Below, piece by piece: positions 40,124 through 55,100 of a stretch of DNA of 64,000 nt (its first letter is position 1; each line of letters starts with the position of its first letter). Under the pieces are notes generated by a model. That model was not told the origin of the DNA, did not search any database, and worked only from the letters and a program-made list of their open reading frames with translations. Position numbers and translations under genes: made by a program. Source of the stretch: Meandrina meandrites (taxonomy: Eukaryota; Cnidaria; Anthozoa; Scleractinia; Meandrinidae); contig OY855905.1 of the NCBI GenBank assembly GCA_963693305.1, positions 36,905,637 to 36,969,636 of the forward strand. Reading direction: 5' to 3'.

Positions 40124-43100
40124 ATTATTATAACGATTATGATTAATATATTATTACAATCGTGTCGTGGCTTGCGTGTCGTTTTGCTGGTTGTTGTTAT
40201 TGCTTTATTGTCTCGTTAGCCTTTACTCTGTGACTTTTTAGTTCAATACCTTTGTTTTGGTTTATAATATTTTTGGAAAAAAGCTTTTAAATACAAATTA
40301 TTTTCGGTTTGAATTTAAAATCGGAGGTGGTCTGTTCTATCAGTTGCTTTCTTAGGTCATTTGTAGCCTTTTTATTAATTCATCGACAAAAAAGAAAGCA
40401 TCCGGTTGTTAATTTTATCAAAGGTTATCAATGCACTCTAAAATTACACATTTTCCATCCTAGAAACGCTGGGTTAGTGTTTTCTTAAACCAGTGGACGG
40501 AAACGTGACTTAATGCACGCCTAAGAGAAGGCGACAGGTGGACGAAAAAGCAAAGCCACTTACGTCTTAATCGTTTTCGTTTTCTGTAGCGTATCCTTCG
40601 TTTGGACAATCTTCCATTGAACCGGAACTTGAAGTATCTTCTTCTTCCACGTCCTACTCGCTTTACTTTAATAGGCCTTCCACGGTACTTGAAGTAGCGC
40701 GAACGTCTGAATGTCAACCCCACTTTACGGCGTTTGAAGCTAATGTAAAACCTGCGTCCTCGTCGTGTAACCTTCCTGTATCTACGCCTGACGCGTATCA
40801 TAAACGTCCGCGTGATTACCCAGCGTCGTCCATAGTGCACCATCCATCTCCTTCCGCGCTGGATAACACGGTAATATCTCCTCCCAATGCGTACAAACCA
40901 ACGGCGTCCGCGGCGTACGGGGCGATACCACCGTCTTCGGAAGTAAAGCTTCACCCTTGATGTCAATCGGCCGATTCGGAATGTACGGCGTCCCCATCTG
41001 AACTTTATTATACGTCGCCCGCGTCTTATACGGCGGATTCGTTTTTTAAATCGGATCTTTCCTCTTCGGTAGCCTGATAACCAAAAGAGACATTTGGTTC
41101 TTATGAACTGAGTATGAGGGCTTGATTAAAAAAAAGACATTAGTCATTTACCTTATAGTGGAGATCTCAGGTTTTTTTTTTCTCATCCGGCTTACGAATT
41201 ATCTGCCCGGCTTATCGATATTTCTGTCATGAAAAACTTCTCCTTCAAAAAATACGGCTGCTAAAGAAAAACGTGATTGAATCAATCTGAAATACTTACG
41301 TCTTTGACGTCGCCTCCTTCGTCGTCTTCGTCGACGGCCTGCAAATCGAGACATTTGTTTAAGTTAGCAGGAAATACAAAATTGGCGCAGTTTGAAGGAC
41401 TCTGCTCAGGGCCCTTTTCAAGTTAAAGTTCAACCCATTGAAATATACTGTCTAGTAACAACCAGTAGGCCCTTGCAGCTGGAATCACGTGACTTACTTT
41501 TAATTGAAGATTTTAATCATATGGGCTATTGCTTACCAAATTTAGAAATGGAAAGCAAATGATAAACTTGATCATGAAAAATGTTTTTTTGAAACATTCC
41601 AATCACCAAAATATTGCACTCCTCATATAAGCGCTAGGGTCCTTATACAGTCCTTAACCACCTTGTCCGTCAACAAAGACTCAGTTTTTGACGATTGCCA
41701 TTTTTCAAGTGATTTTGTACGCGATTTCAACGCGTATGTGTAAACTAGCATCAGTTTTATGGCAATTTCGACTCTTTATCAAACATGCTCGAAATCAGAC
41801 GGCTTGCATTAGATGGCTTCTCCAGGCTTTTCGCTGCAGTTACTTGAGTCGCTTCTGCGTCTATTTCTATGCTTATGTGTTTATTTGGAACAAAGCAACA
41901 TAAGTGGAAACTGGTGGTGCTACAGTGATTCGTGTTAACATGGCATGCGTTCTCTGCTGTAACCGCTGCAAAATGGTCGTAAAAGCACTGACTAGGGTAT
42001 TAAATTTTGTCCCTTTGACAAAGAATGGTATTGTTTCAGTTTATACACGTAAAATATAAGCCAGAACTCGTCAAACTCAAATCTTCTTTGAAACTTACTC
42101 GAGTCATTTTCAATTGAATTTACAAGTAGGTGGTGCAAACTGCTTATCAATTTTGGAACATTGCCCCTCAAAAACAAGGTTGCGCTTCAGTAAAAGAACA
42201 TCCATTTTGGTATTTAACCCTAAATTCACTTCCATTCCGCCACTCTTTTTTGTTTTTCCCGCAAATATTCCCATAAGCGCTCGAACCGATAGTCTCGGCC
42301 CAGGCCGCCCCTCTCTTTTGAAGACAGCTATCAAAATCTTCAAGGGAAGATTTGAAGAGTTTAATTTATAATTAGAAGACGGGACCTTAATAAGACTGTT
42401 ATTATGTTGATGTTAGAGTACTTACGCCTTGCTCTTCTTCCACGTCTTCCATAACGCCCTAAAACAAATAACATTTACGTTATTAAATATATAGCCCCTA
42501 TGTTGAATGGTCCATTGGCAACGGCCATCTTAGCCGCACTCAGTGTGGTTCGTTGTTCACCGTATCCAGGATCGACAATGAATCAAAAGTCATTTTTGAA
42601 GATATTTTCTTGCGGATCTCTTGCGCTTAAGATCATAACGATACGTTAAGTTCTTTACAACTGATTTTCGCGCCCTTGTAAATAGCTCGACGAATTGTCT
42701 CACATTATTATTACATTATTTGGTCCATGTTTTTATCTGAAATTGAATTTAGCCTGGCAAAAGTTGAGATCCGATTAATTGATAGACAGCGAAATTTTAG
42801 TAATTGCTGTGCCAAAAGCTAATAAACACAGCCACACAAACGCTACCAACTTCATTCTAGTTTCGTGCTTGCTTCGCGCGCGGTCAAGAACACTTCGGCG
42901 CATAGCGAACTACATAGCCCCACTAACATCATATAATGAAATAAAAGAATGCATCGATAAATCCCCAAGAAAACATTTTTCTCTACTTACGCCTTCGTCG
43001 TCTTCGTCGTCTTCGACCTGAGATAAAATAAATGCAATAAGATGTTATAAGTTGACCAATTAAGAGCACCTGTTCCGTGCTTGTTCTTAGCGATCTGTGT

Positions 43101-46100
43101 TACCTTTAAGTCAAAAACAGTTTTGTGTCCTGGACACAAATTTTGCTTCAGAAACATGTTACTCAGTTTAGCCACCATAAAATGTTGACTAATTTTTTTG
43201 CACATGCGTGACACTTTGTTCTAGGAACACTGTTTATGCAACAATGTTTCCAAGTTTAGTCAGATCTATTTGATCGAAAATAAAAAAAGGAAGGAACAAA
43301 ACAGTTGAAAAAAAGGCTCATGTTTTTCAAGACATGCCGTTCATGAAGTACCACGTTGCCACTTCAAGTTAATTGTCTTTTATTGTTATTTTTGAACAAT
43401 TATTAGTCATATTTGTGTTGGATTAAAACGTATTCGAAATTGGCATTCTTATACAATATTTGAAGCAACGCCCGTGATAATTTTCATAATTTAACGGTCA
43501 TATTCTTTGAACATAAAGGGGCCAATTTTATTTCAAATACAATGGGTAAACAAGAAACTATCTACTCTAGTATCTATTTCTTAGTGTGGCATGCCTGTGT
43601 TATGTGTTCTAGTTAGTACCCTCTAGAAAACGAGTATAGTCGCGCTGGGCTGTTGATATCAAGAGGAACCTGTTTGTCTCCCATGATCATACTCTCAACA
43701 TTAGACGTTAACTACCAATCACCAAGGCAACTGAAAATCTTAAAAGATCATATTTGGAAGGGTGAAATTGTATGCGTACCTTAGCTATTATTTTCTTAGC
43801 TTTGTCAATTGACTTTGTCCTATTGTCTGTTTATGCAACAACAGCTACTAAAATAAAGATCCATCCTTTACCTCATATCTTAATCAACTTACGTCTGAAA
43901 CGGATCCTCTTTATTCTTCCATAACCGCGCTTTCGCTTTCTGTACACTTTGATACCTCTTCTGCCGATTAGCTTCGCTCTCACTCTCCTTCCGCGGATGC
44001 GTATGCTGCAACGAACTCGGCGACGTACGCGGGTCCATCGCTTCTTTCGCCTGATGTACCATCTCCTCTTGCGCCGTTTGATTCGTATTCTTCGTCTTCT
44101 CAATCTTAAAATTAGTCTGACACGTTTTAATTTCCTCCACTTTCGTTTTCTTCTTAAATACCACTTTCGACCAAATCTTCGAAGTCCGCACCATCTTCTT
44201 CTGATACGGACTCGCCATCGCCTACCAAAACGTTTTATTCTTCTGTATTTTCGCCTGATTTTAATCCTTATTCTTCGCCTGAACCTACGGATGGGTTTCT
44301 TTCGAAGTCCGAAGTAGTATTTCCTTCTTATTCTTACACGACGTCGTTTGCCAAGGTAGCGGATATATCTTCTACCTGCACAAACGAAGAAGACGTTTAA
44401 AACGATAAGTTTCAGAACAAAGTTGGCAGTTCAAATGAAAATTTACAAAACCTGAAAACAAGAGAATTTCACTGTGAACTCGAATATAAAATGACATGGT
44501 TGGAAAATACACACTTAGTGTTAAATCGATTGACAACATTTCCAGTTGTTTCTCAGTAAAGGCTTCTGTTTATTTAGAACAGGCCACTTTCTAGATGCTC
44601 AGCTACTATGGGATGACAAAGAGTTAATTGGTAAAACCATGAATATAATTCTCATTTACTCCTTATACTTACGTCTTCGTCGTCTTCGTCTCCTGCCACG
44701 CCTTCGACCTGAGACCAAATAAACGTACCAACATGTTACAAGCTGCTAAATTCAAAGTATTTTGTCTTTAAGGAAAAGGAAAAGGCAGAGGCGAATTTAT
44801 TTTAAAATCGCCCAACGTTCTAACCAAACTGAAGCACAACCTCTAAACGTATACAGCTTCACAAAATAATAAACGCAATGATTAAATATCCGTTTCTCAG
44901 CGAAACCCACCTTGTGACCACCACGTTAATATGGCAATCTCGTTTTACGGCTACTTTTTTTTTTGCCTCAACCAAAGATCGGTTCGCTTCCTGTCTGAGG
45001 GTAGACTGAGGGTAGCACAAAATAGTATAAAACTGCTACAAAACCAGTGACCCTCCTACACTTTATACAATTTAAGGGCAACCATCGACTATCTACCTTT
45101 TGGAATTCCCAGGCTATACTTTCCTCATAAATTTACCCCATCAATACGATCTCTCAAAATTCCTGGCGGGATTGGCCCAGACCAAAAGCAAATATGCTCC
45201 AGGTTGAGCATGTAATACGGCCCAAGTCTTATGGCCCGTCGGTATTCCTACTAACGGAGTTCCACTGTACTTTTTATATTTGAATCAACTTACGTCTGAA
45301 ACGGATCCTCTTTATTCTTCCATAACGGCGCTTTCGCTTTCTGTACACTCTGATACCTCTTTTGCCGATCAGCTTCGCCCTCACTCGCCTTCCACGGATG
45401 CGTATGCTGCAACGAACTCGGCGACGTACGCGGGTCCATCGCTTCTTTCGCCTGATGTACCATCTCCTCTTGCGCCGTTTAATTCGTATTCTTCGTCTTC
45501 TCAATCTTAAAATTAGTCTGACTCGTTTTAATTTCCTCCACTTTCGTTTTCTTCTTAAATACCACTTTCGACCAAATCTTCGAAGTCCGCACCATCTTCT
45601 TCTGATACGGACTCGCCATCGCCTACCAAAACGTTTTATTCTTCTGTATTTCCGCCTGATTTTAATCCTTAGTTTTCGCCTAAACCTACGGATGGGTTTC
45701 TTTCGAAGTCCAAAGAAGTATTTCCTTCTTATTCTTACACGACGTCGTTTGCCAAGGTAGCGGATATATCTCCTACCTGTATAAACCAAGAGTACACTTC
45801 AATAATGGTTAAGCGTATCAGTGACATGGAAATTTCACAGTGGTCAAACGCAAAATCCAACACTTCTTTCGGTTTTTGCCGCCTCGAACTTTGTAAGAGT
45901 TTGAAGCGAAAATGTGGAAGACTTTTTCAGGAAATCGTTAGAAAAATAGCACTGTGGAAGAAAATTTCTCGCTGAGAGACTCAGTGGATAACAATTATCA
46001 AATTTTCAAAGCATAAGCGACGGATAAACCTTAACTTTTCAGTGACTGTCTTAACTTTTGGCTTTAAGCGAAAGATTTCAAAAATTTAAAACTTTGCATG

Positions 46101-49100
46101 GAGCAGTTTTGGTAGGAACTGCGCACGCGCGCGACGTTTGACCGCTGTGTGGAAGGTAATAACATTTGCAGGCACAATTCCATTCCATCAGTAACTGAAG
46201 CATTTAGTTTGTAGAGAAACTGTTATGCTGTGTCAGTAATTGATTATGAGCTTTGACTAGATACGTAAAATTTACCGTCATGGCCAATTTGAAAATCTGA
46301 TAAAGGCCGGTTTACACAGTACGTTTTTTCAGCCCGATCTGGCACAATCAAATTTGCACGCTGCATTTTGTCGGGCCGATTCGAATTGCGAGGATGAAAA
46401 TCGGCCCAATTTCTAAAATCTGTGGCACTGCAACAGACTTTTAAAAATCGGGCCGATTTTTAACAGGGCACTCATTTTCTTATCAAATCTGGGCCAAAAC
46501 GGGCCGACAAATCGTGGCGTGTAAGCCGGCTTTGACGAGGTCTTCTGTTTAAGGAAATCAAATGTAAAGACTCCTTAGATCAGCTTAAACCTTAGAGAAC
46601 TTGACTATAGAATAATTACTCCTAAGAGAGCACACTTTTGTTGACTGCCGCCATTACTTTTCTCGATACCTCTTTTTTGTTGTTTTCAGACACGGAAAAT
46701 GTATTATTACTTACGCCTTCGTCCTACTCTTCTACCACGCCTTCGACCTGAGACCAAACAAAAACACGATCTTACAAGCAGAGAAAAAAAACGTGAAATA
46801 TGCATATATTTAAAAAAGGCAAAGAATCTCTCCAAGAGAAAACAAACCAAGTGTGCTCCGTCATTCCAACTACTATAAACACCTGATCATCTTGGCGACC
46901 CCTGAAAGCTGGAACGTTACAGATCATTGTATACTCACGCCGTCTTCGTCTTCTTCTTCGTCTTCGTCGTCGTCTTCGCCTTCGTCGTCGTCGTCGTCGT
47001 CGTCGCTTTCTTCGTCTTCGACCTACAGAAAGTCAAAGGAAACGCAGTGAGAGCGTTTCTCAATGTGAACACGCAACACTTCACGGTAGGTGTAGTAAGA
47101 GGTCCCACCACTGAACGACATCACAATGAGAGGAAAGAAACAATGAGTAAAAGCCGCAGAATGTTAGAAAAAGAATGTCGTACTGTAAAGCCGAGAATGC
47201 AGCTTAAAATTTTCACAAGAAGCTAATACTGTTGTTTTTGCAATGATGACATCACTTCATACATTCCCGCGGCCATTTTCGTTGCAACAACAGAAACATT
47301 AACCAGTTAGTTGTTACACTGTGAAGCAAGCTATAGAAAGGATATGTTGTATTCTATCCTTGTTCTACTTAGGCAGTTGCTTACTCCTTACCAGAGATTG
47401 CAAATCTGTTGTCTGTGCAATATAGTACAAACCCGCGTGAAAGAAACTAGTGTTTTAAGAACCTGCTGGCAGAAATTTGCCATTTTAATACCCAAAAATA
47501 TAATAACCTGTTTAGCCAAGCAAATGCAAGATCAAGCAGGTTCTTATATTTGGATTAATCAGTTACAGAGATAACACTACACATACGTTCTGTAATCAGT
47601 TTTGTTAGGTTTATCATTTTAAGAACCAAAACCAATTTGTATTTATTTTTCTGGTAATCAACAACTATATCTCCCTCATAGAAATTAATAACCTAATTGA
47701 GAACCTTCATAGCCTAAATTGCCAATAAACTGTCCCAAAATACAAGAATCTATTTTGCCAGGCTTAAAAAAATGTAGCGTTAAAGTTTAAAAAACAATAA
47801 AATAATAATATTTTCACCTCGTACGCGGCGTCTTCTTCCATATCGCACACGCTTGCCTCTCAGCAATTTTCGACGGAATCTAATCAGGAACCGTCTTCCT
47901 CTTCTTCTTACTGTAAGTTTTCGTCCACCATAACGCATGTAATAAACTCGTCGACGTGTTATACGGATCCATTTCTTGCCGAGCCGAATATAATTTCTCC
48001 TTCCACGACGTTTCACGTATCGCCATCTTCGAAGGAACCGTATCTGGTATTTGGATGTTCTGTGGAAGACTGGCCACTTTCGTCCGCGATAGACGACGAA
48101 GAACTTCCGGCCGTACCGTTTAATGCGGAGCGATACCCGACCGTATTTCAAGTACCAAATGCCGCGCCTACGGTTTAATGTTCTCCAACCTCTCCTAAAG
48201 TACACTCGGGATCGTCGTCCACGTCGTCGGATGCGGTAACGGCGTCTATTGTAATATATGATCCATTGCCTTCTTCCTGATCTCACCCGTCGGCGCTTAC
48301 CACGGAACAGTACTCTGCGACCACGCCATCCTAGAGTGTTACAGTGACAAAGTTTTTGTTAAACTGTGACGTTTGCTATGTTCTAAACTTAGACTGGACA
48401 GGATCTTCCTTGCATGATTTTTTAAATAACGGACTTTTCTGTTCTTCATAATTTTGATTTACTTTCATCGTAAAGAATGTAAATTATTCCAACATTATCA
48501 AGCCAGGGTCAATAGCATTTAAAGAAACGCAGTTCGAAGGCAGTGGCATAAAAACTTTACGATTATAACACGTTCAAAGTAACAGGTCTTAAAAAGTACT
48601 TGATCATGATTTAGAAAAGCAAAACTTGGTGTTTCAACGGTTCTCGATTGAGTTTTGTAAAACCACCAACCAAAAGTTAGTTAAAACTAGTTAAAAGAGG
48701 ACTCGGACGATCTAGTGGGCCACACAAAACTTGAGTCAAGTACATGTTGCCGGTACCAAGCTAGCGCGGGAAAACGTGTGTAAGCAATTCGCGATTGGTT
48801 TTGCCTTTATGTCTGATCAATTGAGAAACTGGTGGAAGTTTTTTTAAAACCAGATACTAAGCGTACTAATGCAAAACCAAAAGCAAACACGTATAGAGCG
48901 TTTTCACGTGACGTCATCAAAATTCTAAATTCAAAACTATTGAGCCTGCAAAGAATTTCTTTTAGTTTATTTTAGACATCAATGTAACTAATTGCTGGGG
49001 AAATTGTTGTGCCAGAAAAGCGCTTTGTTTTGGAGATAAAACGTTTTCAAATTGAAGACAGCCTGAAGCAAGGTGATCTGAAATGTTACAGTAACCAATA

Positions 49101-52100
49101 CTTCCACACTATTAAAATGCTTTTCAGATTTGCTTTAGTTAATGACCAATATGGCGAACCATACAAAGCTCTATAGTTTTCCGAATTTTGTTTTCGCAAT
49201 AACTTAGCTGCAATGAACACTGCCAAATTGAAATTTGGGGAATAAATTACTTTCCACCTACTTCACAATCTCTAAGTTTTTTGATGTTTTTGATGCAAGC
49301 AAAACGATCTTGTTATCTCGGTGAAAACGCTCTATTACTTTCGACATTAAAGTAAAAATCGCTGTATCAGACTAGAAATTACTTACGCAATACTTCCTAC
49401 AATTCACTAAAACATGTGACCACAAAGATCATCAAATAACAATTTCGAGAGTTCGTTCAAAGAACTATTTATTAGCACCATCGGCTGACTCGTGTCCAGT
49501 TCTCTCTTACGCGAAAATAACACCCATTACTTTCAGGAGATTACGGAGTAATCAGAGTCGTATCGAGCGTTCTTTAGTAATTGATTATTAAAGGGACACT
49601 GTCATGCCTGGAATATCATATTTTATATAAAAATGGCCTGTAGCTTGCTATAATTGCGCTTTATTGTGTTGCAATAGGAAGAGAAAAATGCTAAAAGTGG
49701 TAAAAGCAAAGAAATATCAATTAAGTGGAAAAAGTGACTAATGAACGGTTCAAAATTTCACCAGAATGGCAGCTTTGATTTCTGGACATCCTGTCCAAAA
49801 ATCAAACACAATCCACTTCCATCCTTGCAATCCTGTACTTCTTCCTCACAATAACTGTTCTATCTTGTTTTGTGGGATCTCTTTATCAAATTTATTCGTG
49901 TATTTGGTGGTATTTGGCAATATATTGAGGAAATCAGAACATAGAAATTTCTATGATCAGCCGTGATAGTGCCCCTTTAAACGCGGTTTGCAACAGTCTA
50001 AATAGAAGAGATATACGTACTTGTTCGACGTCTCTTTCTTCTACGCCTTATTCTACGTCGTCTGCGTCGTCGTCTTCGACGTCTTCGTCGCCTTCTTCTG
50101 CGTGTACTTATTCTTCTTCCTCTCCTTCCTTTAAAAAAGGTTCACGATAAATATGTAAATAAATTCTAAACAGTTTTCTTAACCCTATTACTTGCTGAAA
50201 AAGTTTCCATTTTAAATCAATAACATCCAATTTTGTCCGGTTATTGAATGCCGCTTGTATGATATCAGAATTAACAAATCGCATTAACCCCGGGCCGCTA
50301 TGCAGCTCGTACTTATCGTATCCCCAATCCAGTAACAATCACACAACATTCTCTATGTTCTGAGCAAAGCCCTTCCAAGTTACATGAAGTTGACCAAAGT
50401 TGCCCAAACACCGGTACCGTACCTTTGTCAGAGGAGAATAATAATAGGGAGCGCGAAATCTCCATGGGAAAAATATGGGAAACTTAAAACATGCAGCAGT
50501 TGTATTTGATGTGTTGTTCCTGATTAGTATCATGTTGAGCGTGCGCGAAATGTCTGAACTCAGTTCCGTCGGAGAATATTGTAAAAATTTGATAGTGTTT
50601 TAAGCCTTTTACAAGACAAACCACTACCCGGTGCACACCTGTGTTAAATGGTTGGCATCAGCGGAGCAAGAAATTGAAATACGTTAGATCATATATTTAC
50701 GTCTTCTCTATACCTGGAATAGGTTAATAGGGATTGGTGCTACTTACGTCTTCGTCTTCTATAGCGCCGTCGTCGTCTTCGAGGAACTAAGAAAAAAGGA
50801 AATTTACTTCAGTGTTGCACAATTGAAAAGGTTGCCAGTTAGGCAGCATCCTCATGTCTCAAATCATGCAAATATTTTTGAGAATTTAGTCTTGTTAATT
50901 TTAATCTATTATTGAATATTTATTTTCTGTTTGCCAATTTACGCAATTCAGTCGTAGTATATGCTCACGTGAATATTTTTAATAATTTTTCACTATTTTA
51001 GGAGATATCAATCAGACTGAACTGAGTATGAACTTGTGTTTATTCCATTCAGCCAAGGCTTATAGTATCTGATTAGTGACGTACATAATGATGACTATGA
51101 TACGTATATAATTAACAGTTAATGTACTGATTTCATTACAACTATCTCTATCTCTCTCTCTATCTCTGGCAGCAGAACCTCAATGAAGACACTAAAGCAA
51201 ATAAGAAAGGATCACGTAAATTAAACATACCTCTGATCGGTCTGCTGATTAGCTTCCATTTCCTTCCAAGACGCATTCTCCAATTTCCCTTCCTTCTCTT
51301 CAACCGGCGCCTCTTTCCTCTGTAACGGACATAGCGCCTGATCCTACATCCCAATCTCCTCCATTTCTTGCCAATCTTCAGCCGCCATTTCCTGCCACGG
51401 TATTTGATTCCTACACGACGACCTCTGTAGATAACCTTTAATGTAAACCGTCGAATGACAATCGATCGTCTTCCCACACGGAACCTCCAATAGCGGCCAA
51501 CTTTACGGACTAGGCGCCAGCGACGTCCGTAGCGGACGTATCGTCTTCTTCCTCTGAATTTTATCCTTATCCATTTACGTCTGAAGTACATAAGTAGTCT
51601 TCGTCGCACTCTCGGTACCTTGTATCGACGTCGTCCTATTTTGTACGACCATCTACGAACACGTTTTAACCGAAGTCTGCGTCTTCGGAAGATAACGATC
51701 TTGCGAGGTCGACCTGCCAAAAAAGAGATCAACGCTGTTCTAAAAACCGATGGTGTTATTACCACTTGTCTTCAATGTATAGATACTCATATCTCATACT
51801 CATATCGCCCTGTGTTAGACTGCAAAATGTGAGCCATAAATTTCTCAACATACAAAGGCCTGGTGCCAACTTGGCGTAGATTTCAGTCTTGTTTATTAGA
51901 ACAGCGATTATTTATTTAGAAACACAATACGATTTTAGTAAACAACAGGACAGGACATTTTAAAACAACGGATGGGGAGTACCACATTTTTCTAACCCCT
52001 TCCCTTTAGTGTTCATGAATCAAAGTTGATCAAGTATTGTCAAGCAAATACTCACGTCGTGGTAACCGTTTTCGTCTGTAACGACCTACCACAACAACGA

Positions 52101-55100
52101 AAGAAAAAGTGTCAGTACATCGTGTAAATGTACATATATTTGAGCACAATAACACAAAAAAATGACTGTTTGTACTTCGCGTAAATCTACATTATATTTG
52201 AGGACGATAAGCACTTAGCGACCAGACCGTCTCATTTAACTTTCCAAAAATCCACAGATGGACGATAGTTTGTACAGTTTTAGATGACTGGTAATTGGCC
52301 ATGTTCTAAACGAGCAGGGGACTGGGTACGAACATATTTTTTCTTGGTGCGAATATTCAATATCGATTGAATTGAAAATGGGGCAAGTCATCTGAAAGAG
52401 CATCCAAAAATTTGTAAATTCACCAAATTTGATGGTTATTGGTTTAAACGCAAAGGCATGGTACACTTTTAAAATAAGAGAGCTTAGTATGGATTGGAGG
52501 ACGCCTGTCCCTCCAATCCATACTAAGTGTACCATGCCCTTGGGTTTAAATTTGGTGAATTTACTAATTTTTGGTAATTTTTTGAATTTTTATCATATCA
52601 GCTGCATAATTATCTATTATCTCGTAGTACTTACGTATTCGGATTTTTTTCCATCCCTTTCTAAAACGAGCTCTCCATTTTCCACGTCTTCTCTTCAGCC
52701 ATACTCTCTTTTTCCTGTACTTTATGAAGCGCCGTATGCCACAGCGTATAGGTCTCCATCTTTTCTTAGTGTACAAACGCCATCTCTTACGGACCCGCTT
52801 GATTCTCTTGTAGCGGCGACCGATACGAAGCCTCAGCTTGAAACGTCCAAGACGTTTCAAGCGGCGTTTGTATCGGAATCTCCAATATCGTCCACGGCGT
52901 CTCAAACGGCACCAACGTCTTCCAATACGGATCTTCCATGTTTTACGTTTCCTTATGACCCTTCTGTACCTCTTTCTGTAACGCACAAATAGACGCCTTC
53001 TCATTCGGCGAATCTTAAAGACTCTATTCTTGACTTTGAACGTCCATTTTCGGTATCGCCTCACACGAATCTTTCGTTTCCCGACTTTGACGTAACGGCG
53101 CCGTGGACCTGCAGTGAGTTTGTTCAGAAACAAATTGTTTAAGCACTGACTGTGTGGTTGGGTGCCTGTAACATTTAATTTTCAATGCGGGTATTGTAAA
53201 ATCTAAGAGTGAAAAATTGGAATAAAGTGAGTAAACAAAAGTTTAGGGCCCCTTGTTATGAGCAGTTGCCAGTTGACATTTAACTTCCAATGTTAATACG
53301 TCAAGGGTGGACGACTTATGTTCCAATGGAAACTTATGGGTTAAAGTCAAATAAATCAGTTGATATATCAAATGCAGTTCAACTCTAATAACTCCGGCGT
53401 CGGCGCAGTATTGAGGATGACGTCATTCTGACATCATCAGTGCGTACGCCATGTGATGCAACAAGGATAGTTCTCAGTTTTAAAAATATAGCAAATTCTG
53501 CCAAGGGGATGGGAATGAAATTGTGAGATGATGGAACTTTTCGTTTCTCCAGTTAGATAGAAAAGTTTGTAAATAACAAAACGACAATAGAAAAGGAAGA
53601 GAAAGAAGACATTCAAAACACAATTTAACACGGAAACAGATATTAAAAAGAAGTTCAAGATTTTAGATTTAAGTATATACCTACCTAAAAATATGGTGCA
53701 ATGCAAGTGGAGCACATTGTAGTCTTAGCAATTTAGTTAAATAAGAATATCAAGGACACGTTATCAGAATTAATCATAGTAAAAATAGAATAACGCGTTC
53801 TCTGGCAAAAATGAGCTTTCGACCGCAAGACTACTGTCTTCGACGGATAAAAATGTGTGACATGAAATGAAACATTAAAAATTTGAATAAAGAAAGCAAT
53901 TACTCATAAATTTAAACTAAAAAAATACGAAAATAATGTTCGAAAGACTGCTCAAAGTGCTAAAATTACTGTTTGTTAAAAGAATGTTATATTGAAATGA
54001 GTTATTGTAAGCCTCAACAGTTTTGGCCGCGTTGCGTTGGTCATCTTCTGGAGGTCGAAATTCAGCGTTCAGCACCAGAAGAAAAGAACATGTTAGGAAT
54101 ACAAAACATTGCGCTAGAGGTTTAAATGTTGCAAAACATGCATGGACTTTTGACCATATAATTGACTTTGACAACTCCACGAGCATCGACAAAGCAAGCA
54201 ATCGTACAAGAAAGACACTGGAGTCATGGCACACGGCCAAAACTATTGAGGCTGACAACAACTCATGCCCACCTCCGACAGAATATAACATTCTATTAAA
54301 GAAACAGTAATTTTAGCACTTCTAGCATTCTTTAAATTTCGATCATTCCTTTTAATTTTTTTTACTTTTAATTACGCGTAATTTCTTGTTAATTCCAATT
54401 TAACGTATCATATCACACATTTTTATCCGTTGAAGACAGTAGACTGGCTGTCGAAAGCCCATATTTTAAATAATTTATACCAGAGAACGTTTTATTCAAT
54501 TTTTATTAATTTAGTTAAAATTAGAAATAGCGGGAGAATGTGTAGACAATTACTCGCAACTTAATCCGTCCTCTGAAGGAATGATTTTTTTTTTAGCGCA
54601 GGCACATTATTGACTATTTTTCTTTATTAATTTTGAATTTGTACTTAAAACTGTTAGTTCAGGCTTACCCGCGGAATCTGGCTGCATTCGGTAACGGACA
54701 CATTAATAAAATGAAGCCCAGTTCAGGTTATTATTGTTTCGGGCAGACGAAACCATAAAAAGCGCCTTATGGTGGAAAAGTGCACAAAAAACTGGTAAAG
54801 TTAAGGCAAACAAAAAGGTGTATAAACAGACATATCTTAGCCAATAGGAATTTACACTCAGAGTGACTACTTACGTTTTCGTCTTCTATAGCGTCGTCCT
54901 CTTCTTCGTCGAACTACAAATACAAAACGAAAAAAAATGTGTAATGAGCCTGTAAGCTAGTAAATACGAGACAAGCAGACGTTGAGGACGAAAGACGGGA
55001 AGGGGTGCGTTGGGGTACGGGCGTTTCTACACGTATCAGAGTGCGGTGAAGGTCTGAAATAAATATTATTCCCACTGATGCCTCTATCACATGTTCGCCA

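Noticed and set aside
52429..52992. Plus-strand 187-codon frame across a hairpin and exon 11
   Set aside because: It spans intron hairpin and antisense exon sequence; the Ser/Thr-rich part is the reverse of exon 11.
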